A stretch of DNA of 64,000 bases from Bacteroidota bacterium. Lineage in GTDB: Bacteria; Bacteroidota; Bacteroidia; UKL13-3. Under the pieces are notes generated by a model, which searched no databases, was not told the origin of the DNA, and saw nothing but the letters and a program-made list of their open reading frames with translations. This document shows, in pieces, positions 44,300-53,600 of the stretch (position 1 is its first letter; each line of letters starts with the position of its first letter). Both the position numbers and the translations under genes were made by a program. The DNA is taken from the NCBI GenBank assembly GCA_027484685.1, contig JAIXSO010000049.1, positions 25,310 to 89,309 on the forward strand, in the 5' to 3' direction.

Positions 44300-44470
44300 A
44301 ATACTAAAAGCTAATATTAATGCAAGCTGTCCGTTGAGCTACGACAAAACCACCGACTATAACATATTAGTATTAAACGCGTGTAAAGCTGAGGAGCAGT
44401 GGTTTTAAATTTTAATTGTAAGTCGGTTTTTATAGTTTAATTCTATAACCCACAACTAGATTAACCACTA

Positions 44471-44695
44471 TCCATAGAGTTAGCAAAAGTTATATAGATT
44501 TAAATTAAAAGGTAGTGTAACTGGGAGTCAAATTCAGAAACTATTAGCTAATAAACCATAATGGTTAATGATTTTTTTGTATGTAAATGAGTTTACTTTC
44601 CAATAGGAATATGACTCTTTTTCATTGGCTAATTCGTAGTCAGATAGCTATCGGACATCCCTTCATATTCCATGCACACAAGACTACGAATAGTT
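44471..44695 (+). repeat. Dispersed repeat family A, copy 2 (expanded)
   Basis: Starts TCCATAGAGTTAGCAAAAG, contains GGTAGTGTAACTGGG and, after an extra ~80 bp, ATTGGCTAATTCGTAGTC and CACACAAGACTACGAATAGT. These blocks occur in the same order in copies 50071-50206 and 63173-63324 (inverted). It fills most of the 550-bp gap between the zinc-ribbon and ArsR genes; the first 170 bp of that gap holds nothing recognisable. Confidence 0.75.
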
Positions 44696-44785
44696 GCCTC
44701 TAAAGAAGTAAGCGATACAAAAGAACTAATTCAATAAATAGCGTTGGCATAAGTATTTTAATTTTTAAAATATTTAAAAAAAATA

Positions 44786-44818
44786 TTGCGAAACCAAAAA
44801 GTTGCATATATTCGCAAC
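44786..44818 (+). promoter_or_regulatory. Probable ArsR operator
   Basis: TTGCGAA at 44786 and TTCGCAA at 44811 form an inverted repeat, and TTGCATATATTCGCAA (44802-44817) is itself near-palindromic. It lies about 35-65 bp before the ArsR ATG, where autoregulators of this family bind, and it is largely preserved in the dead duplicate at 40314-40345. Confidence 0.5.
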
Positions 44819-44849
44819 CGATTAGTTTCATAATAAAATAAATTAACAC

Positions 44850-45176
44850 ATGAGAAGGGATATTTTTCAAGCAATTGCCGACCCAACACGCAGGGCTATT
44901 ATTGCTTTAATTGCTTTGCAAGCCATGACACCAAACACTATAGCCGATAATTTTAACACCACCAGGCAAGCAGTATCGAAACACTTGCGCATTTTAACCG
45001 AATGCGAATTGGTAAAGCAAGAGCAAAAAGGCAGAGAAATTTATTACTCCCTACAAATTGAAAAAATGAAAGAAATAGATAAATGGCTTGAACAGTTCCG
45101 AAAAATATGGGAAACGCGTTTTAACCAATTGGACGATTTATTAGCAACAATTAAAAAACAACAAAATGAACAGTAA
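44850..45176 (+). CDS. ArsR-family transcriptional regulator
   Basis: 108 residues. [20 protein letters not shown] then [20 protein letters not shown] plus [20 protein letters not shown] is the winged-helix of the SdpR-like ArsR group that is nearly always encoded before an AHSA1/SRPBCC protein. Metal-binding cysteines of classical ArsR are absent, which is normal for this group. It overlaps the next gene by 11 bp and probably represses its own operon through the upstream inverted repeat. Confidence 0.94.
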   Translation: MRRDIFQAIADPTRRAIIALIALQAMTPNTIADNFNTTRQAVSKHLRILTECELVKQEQKGREIYYSLQIEKMKEIDKWLEQFRKIWETRFNQLDDLLATIKKQQNEQ

Positions 45177-45669
45177 TTTATTATTTGATTTTACAATCAA
45201 CAAAGAAACACAAACCGTGCATGTAAAACGTGAGTTTAGTGCCGATTTACCTCTAGTTTGGGATGCTTGGACAAAAGCAGAATTATTAGACCAATGGTGG
45301 GCTCCAAAACCGTATCAAAACAAAACAAAATTGATGGAATTTAGAGAAGGTGGAACTTGGTTATACTGCATGGTTAGCCCACAAAATGAAATCCATTGGT
45401 GCAAAAACGATTATCTAAAAATTGAACCCCACGTAAGTTATACCGGTTTAGATGCCTTTTGCGATGAAAATGGCGTAAATAATTTGGAAATGCCAAGAAC
45501 AGAATGGACCAATACTTTTAGTGAGGAAAATGGAATAACTTTAGTTAGTATGGCAGCAAAGTATAATACCTTAGCCGATTTAGAAAAAGTAATTGAAATG
45601 GGCTTTAAAGAAGGATTTACGATGGGCTTAAATCAATTAGAAATATTATTATCAACCCTTAAAAAATAA
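45166..45669 (+). CDS. SRPBCC/AHSA1-domain protein
   Basis: 167 residues. [20 protein letters not shown] then [17 protein letters not shown] is the AHSA1 (Activator of Hsp90 homologue 1-like) start; [14 protein letters not shown] and the C-terminal [17 protein letters not shown] complete the helix-grip cavity. The fold binds hydrophobic ligands, and its function in bacteria is open. It is coupled to the ArsR regulator upstream and 3 bp before the VOC gene. Confidence 0.93.
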   Translation: MNSNLLFDFTINKETQTVHVKREFSADLPLVWDAWTKAELLDQWWAPKPYQNKTKLMEFREGGTWLYCMVSPQNEIHWCKNDYLKIEPHVSYTGLDAFCDENGVNNLEMPRTEWTNTFSEENGITLVSMAAKYNTLADLEKVIEMGFKEGFTMGLNQLEILLSTLKK

Positions 45670-45672
45670 AAA

Positions 45673-46092
45673 ATGGCAAAACAAATATTTATAAATTTAG
45701 CAGTTAAAGATGTTCAAAAATCGATGGATTTTTATACTGCATTAGGATTTACAAACAATCCTCAGTTTTCTGACGAATCAGGCAAATGCATGGTTTGGAG
45801 CGAAAATATTTTTTTAATGATTATGACCCATGAAAAATTTGCAGGCTTCGCTACCAAACCTATTGCCGATACCAAAACAACTTTAGCTGGACTTTTCTCT
45901 TTATCGTTAGATAGTGTAGGTGAAGTTAACCAAATGATGGCTAATGGCTTAAATGCAGGAGGAATTGAACCAAGCGAAATGAAAGATTATGGCTTTATGC
46001 AACAACGCACCATAGAAGATTTTGATGGACACACTTGGGAAATTTTTTACATGGACATCACCAAATTTCCAACGGAACAACCAAACGCATAA
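45673..46092 (+). CDS. VOC-family (glyoxalase/bleomycin resistance-like) protein
   Basis: 139 residues. MAKQIFINLAVKDVQKSMDF then YTALGFTNNPQFSDESGKCM is the typical first beta-alpha-beta-beta-beta module, with MVWSENIFLMIM and a second half ending DFDGHTWEIFYMDITKFPTE. The E in HTWEIFY and an N-terminal-side residue would bind metal; the usual first-strand His is replaced (NLAV). It is the last gene of the ArsR-AHSA1-VOC operon and is followed by a terminator. Confidence 0.93.
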   Translation: MAKQIFINLAVKDVQKSMDFYTALGFTNNPQFSDESGKCMVWSENIFLMIMTHEKFAGFATKPIADTKTTLAGLFSLSLDSVGEVNQMMANGLNAGGIEPSEMKDYGFMQQRTIEDFDGHTWEIFYMDITKFPTEQPNA

Positions 46093-46118
46093 AACGTATT
46101 GATTTAAATATTTAAAGT

Positions 46119-46158
46119 AAAAGCGGCTTTTGTTAAATACAAGAGCTGCTTTTTTTAT
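46119..46158 (+). terminator. Terminator of the ArsR-AHSA1-VOC operon
   Basis: AAAAGCGGCTTTTGT pairs with ACAAGAGCTGCTTTT with two mismatches, then T-rich. The AAAGCGGC arm recurs in the terminators at 50221 and 60066. Confidence 0.85.
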
Positions 46159-46242
46159 GTAAATTTATTCGTACTAAAGAGTTTAGGCAGACCTTAAAAA
46201 TGAAAGAGCCATTCATTAAAAAATTAATTATTATTTCAAAAC

Positions 46243-46291
46243 CAAATGAATATAATTGTATGAAAAAAAGCTTTAACTAGTTGCACATATC
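46243..46291 (+). repeat. 49-bp direct repeat, left copy
   Basis: CAAATGAATATAATTGTATG then GAAAAAAAGCTTTAACTAGT and TGCACATATCT. The right copy at 47668-47716 matches at about 41 of 49 positions by eye. Together they bracket the broken gene 46361-47509. Confidence 0.75.
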
Positions 46292-46360
46292 TGCCCAAAA
46301 TGAGTATATTGAACAGATAAAATTAGTGGTAAATAAAAGTTGACCGTAAGTTAGAATAAC

Positions 46361-47509
46361 ATGACAAACAGTTTGAATTGGGAATATAAAAAACATGATT
46401 TTAGCGCTATCGAAGAGACGCTAATTAAATATTTCCCTGTTGCCAATCCCCACGACTTTAATGAAGAAAATATAAAGGATTTTAAAGGATTCTAAGATAT
46501 TGGAGAAATTTTGAATATAAATTTTGGTACGAACAAAAATTACAGAGCAAAATGGGGAAAATTTAAGAAGCATTTAAAAGAAGAGTTAAGAAGTCCAGTT
46601 CAGGAATCAATGGTTGCTTTTTATCCTTGTTATTCAGGCATTGTTACCCTCAAAAAAGAAAAGAATAATAACCTAACATATAGTAAGGAATTACATTTTT
46701 TCATAAGTTTATTAGGACCTTACTATAGTATTTTCGGAGTTGATAAATGTGAAATTATTCTAGAAGAATCAATGCCATGGATGAATATTAGTGAGGAAAT
46801 TCTAACTCGTACTTATAGTGCAAATCTTGCTATTACTGTTTCTCCATATCTTGAATTTCAAGAATCATTTCAGGATCTTCAGAATAAGATTTTAGATTAT
46901 TTTCCTTCTTTAAAATTTGTTCCATATAGCATCAATATGAGAAAAGAAGAAGGCATTTCTCTTCTCCGTCCTTGTAGAGATGAGAAAATCAATAATACCG
47001 TTTTTAGTGCTTTATTTAATCCAGATTTTTTTTTCAATTCAGAACCAAGGGGTGATACCTATTTTGGATTCAATGAATGGTTAAAAATAAAAAAGTTGAA
47101 CAAAAGTAGGATTGATAAAATTAAAGAGGATTTCTTATGCAGGTCATTAAAGATTGAACTATCTACAATTACAGTAAATAAAATATGGAAATTTAAAAAG
47201 GTGATTCGGCTAGAAAATTCTAAAGTGGGAAATTTCACATTTGGAATGGAGGCTATTCTAGCATTGGATTTATCGAATGAGAAATATGCAACAATTATGT
47301 CAGCTGAAGACGAAGAACCTATTATTTCAAAGTATTCAATAATAAAAAATAAAATAAAGATTGATCATTTCCAAAACAAGATGGAATTTCGGATAAAAGA
47401 ACTCCATGCTAATGAGCTAAAATTGATAATTGATATAGATTTTAAGCTTGATGACAAGATAGAAATTAAAGGAGATATTGTAGAAATGATTTTTGAAGTA
47501 TATAGATAA
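46361..47509 (+). pseudogene. Unknown gene interrupted by one in-frame TAA
   Basis: An ATG at 46361 opens MTNSLNWEYKKHDFSAIEET and runs 44 codons to a TAA at 46493-46495. In exactly the same frame reading continues DIGEILNINFGTNKNYRAKW and on to 47509; the track shows only the part after TTG 46511 (332 residues). Joined, the product would have 382 positions. The family is not recognised. The C-terminal half is beta-rich with KELHANELKLIIDIDFKLDD. It is either a nonsense-mutated pseudogene, a sequencing error, or two coupled ORFs. It lies between 49-bp direct repeats and before the nuclease-STAND gene. Confidence 0.65.
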
Positions 47510-47533
47510 CAGAAACTACTGCCAAACCCACCA

Positions 47534-47582
47534 TCCGTATAGTTAGCAAAGCGCTCTAAGGGTTTATAATTAATGCATTTTC
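47534..47582 (+). repeat. Dispersed repeat family A, copy 3 (partial)
   Basis: TCCGTATAGTTAGCAAAGCG then CTCTAAGGGTTTATAATTAA matches the first third of the copy at 50071. It begins 25 bp after the stop of the broken gene. Confidence 0.75.
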
Positions 47583-47667
47583 CCAAGGCATGAGCTAGTT
47601 AAGTAAAGTAACTTGTTGTTTGTTTAGCTGAGCATCATCAACAAGAACAGTTGTAGTTTTTTTTAAA

Positions 47668-47716
47668 CAAATGAATATAATTGTAAGAGGAAAAACGCTA
47701 ACTAGTTGCTCATTTC
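47668..47716 (+). repeat. 49-bp direct repeat, right copy
   Basis: CAAATGAATATAATTGTAAG then AGGAAAAACGCTAACTAGTT and GCTCATTTCT, 56 bp before the nuclease-STAND ATG. See the left copy at 46243. Confidence 0.75.
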
Positions 47717-47771
47717 TATAAGTTGTACGCAAGTGGTGGAAGAATGATTCAGACAATTTTAATTATTAAAC

Positions 47772-50051
47772 ATGGAATACTATCTCTCAAAATTAAATCC
47801 TAGGGAATTCGAATCTTTATCAAGCGATATTATATCGAAAACCTTAAATATATATGTTGAAAAATTTAAATCTGGAAAAGATGGTGGAGTTGATGGTCGG
47901 TTTTGGATAGGTAAAGGAGAAGGGATATTGCAATGTAAGCATTATTGGAAAACTGGATATAAAGGATTAATAAGTCAGTTAAAGAATGAAGAAGTTGGTA
48001 AAGTTAAAAAATTGAAGCCCAGTAGATACATTTTTATCACCTCTGTTTCCTTATCCAGAGAGAATAAAAAAGAGATTCTCAACATTTTTTCTCCATATAT
48101 AAAAACAGAAACAGACATTTGGGGCGAAGAAGATTTGAATTCTTTTTTATCAGATAAAGAAAACCAAGAAATAGTTGAAAAGAATTACAAGCTTTGGATT
48201 ACGAGCACCAAAGTGCTGGATATCCTATTTAATAATGCAATTAAAGGTAGAAGTGAAAGTACAATTAAGTTTATAGAAACTCAGGCAAAAAAATACATTA
48301 CAACTGAAAATCACGAAAAAGGGTTGGAAATATTAAAGGAAAACAATGTATTAATAATTTCTGGAGAACCTGGAATAGGAAAAACAACACTTGCTAATAA
48401 TATTGCATTGCTTTATACAGCAAATGGATTTGAGTTTTGCGATATTGAAGAGTCTATAAGTGAAGCAGAGAATATATTTAGAGAAAAAGAAAAGAAGAAA
48501 ATACTCTTCTACTGTGATGATTTTTTAGGTAGTAATATGTACGATGCTATTAGTAATAAGAGAGATTCTCACATCGTAAAATTCATTAATCGCGTAAAAT
48601 CAGATAAAACGAAGAAATTTATCTTAACATCTCGCACAAATATATTAACTAAGGCAATTAGACTCAGTCATCAATTTCAGAATAATGACATTAAAGAAAA
48701 TGAGTTATTATTAAAAATTGAGAATTTATCCGAATTAGATAAAGCAAAAATTCTTTATAACCATATTTATCATTCAAATATAGATGATACCTATATAGAC
48801 CAAATATACACTGACAAAAAATATAAAGAAATAATAAAGCACAAAAATTTTAATCCTCGGATTATTGAGTTTATAACTGATAACAAAAAAGTAGAAAATG
48901 TTAACCCTCAAGACTATTGGCAATTTATTAATAATAAACTTGAAAATCCTGAGGATATTTGGAGTGACTTTTTCCAAAATCAATTAGACGATTCTGTTAG
49001 AGTTCTTTCATTTCTTACCGTTTTTAACGGACAAGATATTAAAGAAAATGAATTAAATATTTCATATTCTAATTTTAAGAATAATTATGGAATATCGTAT
49101 ACAGATAACACAGATCATAGTTTTTCAGCGGTTATAAAGCTTGCAATTAGTTCATTACTCAACAGAAATCAACGTTCTGGTAATTCATTTGAATATTCAC
49201 TTTTTAATCCTTCTATTGGTGACTTTATATTAAATACATATCTTAAAGACATAGATTTAATCATATCAATTTTAAAATCGCTGGCAAATTGTTCATCATT
49301 GGAGTATTTGATTGGATTAAGTTTAAATAAAAAGATTCCTAAAAATGATATCAAACGAATACAATTTGAATTATTTACACAATTATATGACAGTAAAGTT
49401 ATTGAGCAAGAATGGGATTATTTGATTCTTTTATCCTATTTAGACCCTTTAAATTCAAAAGTAAGACATTTTATAAATAAATTCTTCTCTCATCTAATCG
49501 AACAAGATGATAGCTCTGGCAAAAAATTATATGAGCTCTTAGTCATATTAGATTGTTTTCAAACTGATATCGAACTAAAAAAATCTTCTTTCTTAAAAGG
49601 GTTTATAGAAGAAAAATACTTGGATAATGATGATATTGAAAAACTATTTAAATTCCTTAAAGTCTATAATATAAAAGATGAGTCAATAATCCTTCAAATT
49701 GAAGAAAAAGTTCATGAATATCTTGTTGACACCCTTAAAGACGAATCGGGTTCGGTTGAGATTAGCAAGCATTTTGTGAGAGGATACGAGGAGTTTGATT
49801 ATGACGTAGATCATTCTGGTATAGAGTCAGATTTAAGTTCATTATTGGATTCAATTATTTCAAATTTTAAGGCACCAAATTTCAATTTAATAAAAATTGA
49901 TGACTCAGAGATACTCTCAAATATTGATATTGATAGGATGGTTGAGAATTTTTACAATTCTTATGGAGGAGTCGAAGATAATTTTAGAGTTTCTAAGTAT
50001 TCTGATTCAAGTTTAGATAATGATATAGATGCTATTTTTGAGCGAAATTAG
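47772..50051 (+). CDS. Mrr-type nuclease fused to STAND (nSTAND3-like) NTPase, candidate anti-phage protein
   Basis: 759 residues. An N-terminal Mrr-like restriction fold begins LNPREFESLSSDIISKTLNI and has the catalytic set GKDGGVDG (Asp41) and ILQCKHY (Gln54-x-Lys56). A linker follows, then a P-loop NTPase: Walker A IISGEPGIGKTTLANNIA near residue 197, Walker B KILFYCDDFLG and FILTSRTNIL (sensor). The rest is helical (winged-helix then alpha-rich sensor-like region) with an acidic C terminus. This layout matches nSTAND3-type REase-STAND proteins, related in plan to Avs systems with Mrr effectors. A single-gene defence role is inferred; no partner gene is obvious except the broken gene upstream. 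Confidence 0.8.
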   Translation: MEYYLSKLNPREFESLSSDIISKTLNIYVEKFKSGKDGGVDGRFWIGKGEGILQCKHYWKTGYKGLISQLKNEEVGKVKKLKPSRYIFITSVSLSRENKKEILNIFSPYIKTETDIWGEEDLNSFLSDKENQEIVEKNYKLWITSTKVLDILFNNAIKGRSESTIKFIETQAKKYITTENHEKGLEILKENNVLIISGEPGIGKTTLANNIALLYTANGFEFCDIEESISEAENIFREKEKKKILFYCDDFLGSNMYDAISNKRDSHIVKFINRVKSDKTKKFILTSRTNILTKAIRLSHQFQNNDIKENELLLKIENLSELDKAKILYNHIYHSNIDDTYIDQIYTDKKYKEIIKHKNFNPRIIEFITDNKKVENVNPQDYWQFINNKLENPEDIWSDFFQNQLDDSVRVLSFLTVFNGQDIKENELNISYSNFKNNYGISYTDNTDHSFSAVIKLAISSLLNRNQRSGNSFEYSLFNPSIGDFILNTYLKDIDLIISILKSLANCSSLEYLIGLSLNKKIPKNDIKRIQFELFTQLYDSKVIEQEWDYLILLSYLDPLNSKVRHFINKFFSHLIEQDDSSGKKLYELLVILDCFQTDIELKKSSFLKGFIEEKYLDNDDIEKLFKFLKVYNIKDESIILQIEEKVHEYLVDTLKDESGSVEISKHFVRGYEEFDYDVDHSGIESDLSSLLDSIISNFKAPNFNLIKIDDSEILSNIDIDRMVENFYNSYGGVEDNFRVSKYSDSSLDNDIDAIFERN

Positions 50052-50070
50052 CGCATAAGAGCACCTACTA

Positions 50071-50206
50071 TCCGTAGAGTTAGCGAAGCGCTTTACGGAT
50101 TTATAATGAATGTAGTGTCTCTGACATGGGCTAATTATAACGAGTTACAGTCCGAATGCTTTCGTACACCAACGCAATTGTACAGCTCTCAAGACTACGA
50201 ACAGTA
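50071..50206 (+). repeat. Dispersed repeat family A, copy 4 (best reference)
   Basis: TCCGTAGAGTTAGCGAAGCG then CTTTACGGATTTATAATGAA, TGTAGTGTCTCTGACATGGG, CTAATTATAACGAGTTACAG and, at the end, AAGACTACGAACAGTAG. TCCGTA(GAGTTAGCGAAGCGCTT)TACGGA is itself an inverted repeat. It begins about 20 bp after the nuclease-STAND stop. Confidence 0.85.
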
Positions 50207-50220
50207 GTTTTATAATTTTT

Positions 50221-50259
50221 AAAAAGCGGCCTTTGTATTTTACAAAGGCTGCTTTTTTT
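50221..50259 (+). terminator. Strong terminator after the nuclease-STAND gene
   Basis: AAAAAGCGGCCTTTGTA pairs with TACAAAGGCTGCTTTTT (one mismatch, 3-nt loop) and is followed by T. Confidence 0.93.
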
Positions 50260-50660
50260 ATGCTATATCCAAATTTAGCGCCTGCCTAAAATTTCTGTTT
50301 TACTTATAGTTAACCAATGAGTATCCCCTACTCTATTACTATTATTGGTTCCTAACTTTTCAACTTGGTAAAAATTTATTTAATACCGCTTTGAAGTATG
50401 ATTTAGTCCAATTTATTTTTAGCTCCCGAAAGCTTTCGGGAATAATACCATCTAAGATTTACCCCAAACCCATTGGCCTAATTTGTAAATCAAAATGGTA
50501 TAACCTAAAAAATACCAACAAGGCTTCTAAATAGCTCTTCATTTCAATGGCTGCCTTACATGTGATAAATACAATTCTATTCTTGTTTGATGTAAAATTT
50601 TAAAACGCCATTTCAAACACCTTTGTAGTGAATAATATTCAACCATTTTATTACCTCATT
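50260..50660. other. Gene-free stretch with one perfect 18-bp palindrome
   Basis: About 400 bp without coding character. TCCCGAAAGCTTTCGGGA at 50424-50441 is a perfect palindrome, another word type seen in Bacteroidota intergenic DNA. A CACCTTTG near 50618 might be a variant -7 box for the surface protein. Confidence 0.5.
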
Positions 50661-53600
50661 ATGAAAAACAAACTACTTCTTTTTACGGCCATTGTCCTGT
50701 TTTTTTTACCAAAAACAAATTACGGACAAGCACCTTCATTAGGCTCATCGGCTAACTTTGTATTGTTTACTTCGGTTGGCGCAGTTACCAATACTGGCAT
50801 TTCGCAAATAACCGGAAATATTGGCTCTAATGTAGGAACCTGCACCAATTTTGGAAATATTAATGGAACAATGCAATCGCAGAATTTAATTACTGCCGCT
50901 TGCTCCACTGATGTGCTTTCGGCTTATAATCAATTAAACGGAATGACTCCAACTAATTTCCCTGCCTCAACACTTGGTGGAGATACATTATTAGCAGGTG
51001 TTTACTCTATTACTGGAGCTTCTTCATTAAGTAATACACTTACTTTAAATGCACAAGGAAACCCCAATGCTGTTTTTATATTTAAATTACAAGGCGCTTT
51101 TTCAGTTGCAGCAAATGCCAAAGTAGTTTTAATGAATGGTGCTTTAGCAAGCAATGTGTTTTGGAAAATTGAAGGTTTAACTAGCTTGTCAACTGGAGTT
51201 ACCATGCGCGGAACCATTATAACCAACAATGGTGCTATTTCTATAAGTGCTGGCGATACACTAGAAGGAAGAGCTTTAACTACTGCTGGTGCCATATCAG
51301 TAGATGGTATATTGGCGTATATACCTTTGGGAAATGGCATCCCTTTATTAACAGGTCCAATAGCACCAACTTTAGGTGCTACCGCCAATTATGTTTTATT
51401 TTCTGGCATTGGCGCAGTTTCCAATTCAGGAGTTACACAAGCTAATGGCGATATTGGAACCAATAGCGGTTTAACTACAGGTTTTAATCCATTGCTTATT
51501 AATGGAGAAGTACATGCTGTTCCTGATGGTTCAACCAACCAATGCGCAACTGATTTGGCCACTGTTTACGCTTATTTAAATAGCTTATCAGCCGATATAG
51601 AATTACTTTATCCTGCTCAATTTGGAAATAACTTAACGTTAACTCCCCATACCTATTTATTAAATGCAGCCACTTCATTTACCGATACACTTTATTTAAA
51701 CGCACAAGGAAATCCCAATGCAGTTTTTGTAATTAAAATTTATGGTGCACTAACCACCAGCACTTATTCAAAAGTTTTATTAATAAATGGAACCCAAGCT
51801 CGGAATGTATATTGGCTAGTAAGCGGTGCTGTTAGTATTAATAACAATTCGGTTTTTGAAGGAACAATTATTTGTAATAATGGAGCCATTAACTTTGCTG
51901 CCAATTCCACTTTACATGGAAGGGCTTTAACCACAGTTGGAGCTGTAAGTGTTTCTACATTTACTGCGTTTGCGCCAAATGCACCTTATATTTCTTCTGT
52001 TGAACCTATCAATGCTTTGGTTGGTTCCACAGTAACAATTACTGGATTTAATTTTAGCCCAACAACAACCAATAATATGGTATTTTTTGGTGCAACTATG
52101 GCTACAGTTGTTACAGCTACTGCTAACAGCTTAACAGTAATAGTGCCAATAGGTGCTAACAATGCTTATGTTACTGAATTAAATTTAACCACAAATCTTT
52201 CTGCTTCAAGCTTACAAAGATTCAATCCTATTTATTCGCCAGTCAAAGAAGGAATTACCATCAATGATTTTATGGCTAAACAAGATTTTGCAAATGGTTC
52301 AGGTTCAAATCCACTTTCTATTGCTATTGGCGATTTAAATGCAGATGGTAAACCCGATTTAGCTGTTGCTAATTATGGCACAAGCGATATTTCTGTTTTT
52401 ATTAATACAGCAACAAGTGGCCAAATTAATTCGGGTAGTTTTGCAGCAAAACAAAATTATTCAGTTGGAGGACCAGCACAAGGAATTGCCATTGGCGATT
52501 TAGATGCAGATGGTAAACCCGATTTAGCCATTGCTTGTAATGGTTATGTGGTTTCTGTTCTCCGAAACACTTCTAGCAGTGGAACACTAAGCTTTGCATC
52601 CAAAGTTGATTTTACAACCAATCAAAATGCCACATCGGTTGTTATTGGCGATTTAGATGAAGACGGTAGGCCAGAAATGGTTGTAACCAATGCTACATCT
52701 AATAATATTTCTATATACCAAAATTTATCAACTATTGGAAATATTGCTTTTGCAAATAAAATAGATTTTGCCGTTGGCAATAATCCAAAATCGGTATGTA
52801 TTGGCGATATTGATGGCGATGGAAAGGTTGATATTACCGTTGCAAATACGGGTAGCAATAATGTTTCTGTGTTTTTAAATACTTCTAATACTGGCGGTAT
52901 TTCTTTAGTTTCAAAAGTTGATTTTACAACTGGTACAGCACCTAACTTTGTAACGCTTGGCGATTTTAATGGTGATACTAAACTTGATTTAGCCATCACC
53001 AATCAAAATGATAACTCGGTATCAATACTGAAAAATACTTCATCAGTAAGTTCAATTAGTTTTGCAACTAAAGTTGATTTTACAACTGGTACTACTCCTA
53101 CTTCTATTGCCTTAGGCGATTTAGATGGTGATTCAAAAGTTGATTTAGTTGTTTCAAATCAAGCTACAAATACAGTATCGGTTTTAAGAAACAACTCCAA
53201 TATAGACACCATTTCATTTAATACAAAAGTTGATTTTACCACAGGAAATGGCACAGCATCGGTTGCTGTTGGCGATTTAGATGGTGATGAAAAACCTGAT
53301 ATAGCAATAGCTAATTCCATTGCTAATAGCATTTCTATTTTAAGAAATGATGATATCAAAATTTATTACTCACAAAATTCGGGCAACCCTGCTATATTGA
53401 GTAATTGGAATAGCGAACCTAATGGCAGTGGTTATGCTCCTTCAAGCTTAACTATTTGCACAAGATATATTATACAAAGTTCTCATACTTTAACCACCAC
53501 TGGAAACTTATTATTTGGAACTTTAGGTTCAAAACTTGAAATACAAAATGGTGGAATATTAACCGCTAGTTTAGGCAATGCCATCACGTTTGCCAACGGC

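Noticed and set aside
50628-50660. GTG start of the DUF3494 protein
   Set aside because: The ATG at 50661 gives a proper signal peptide; the GTG adds 11 residues before it.
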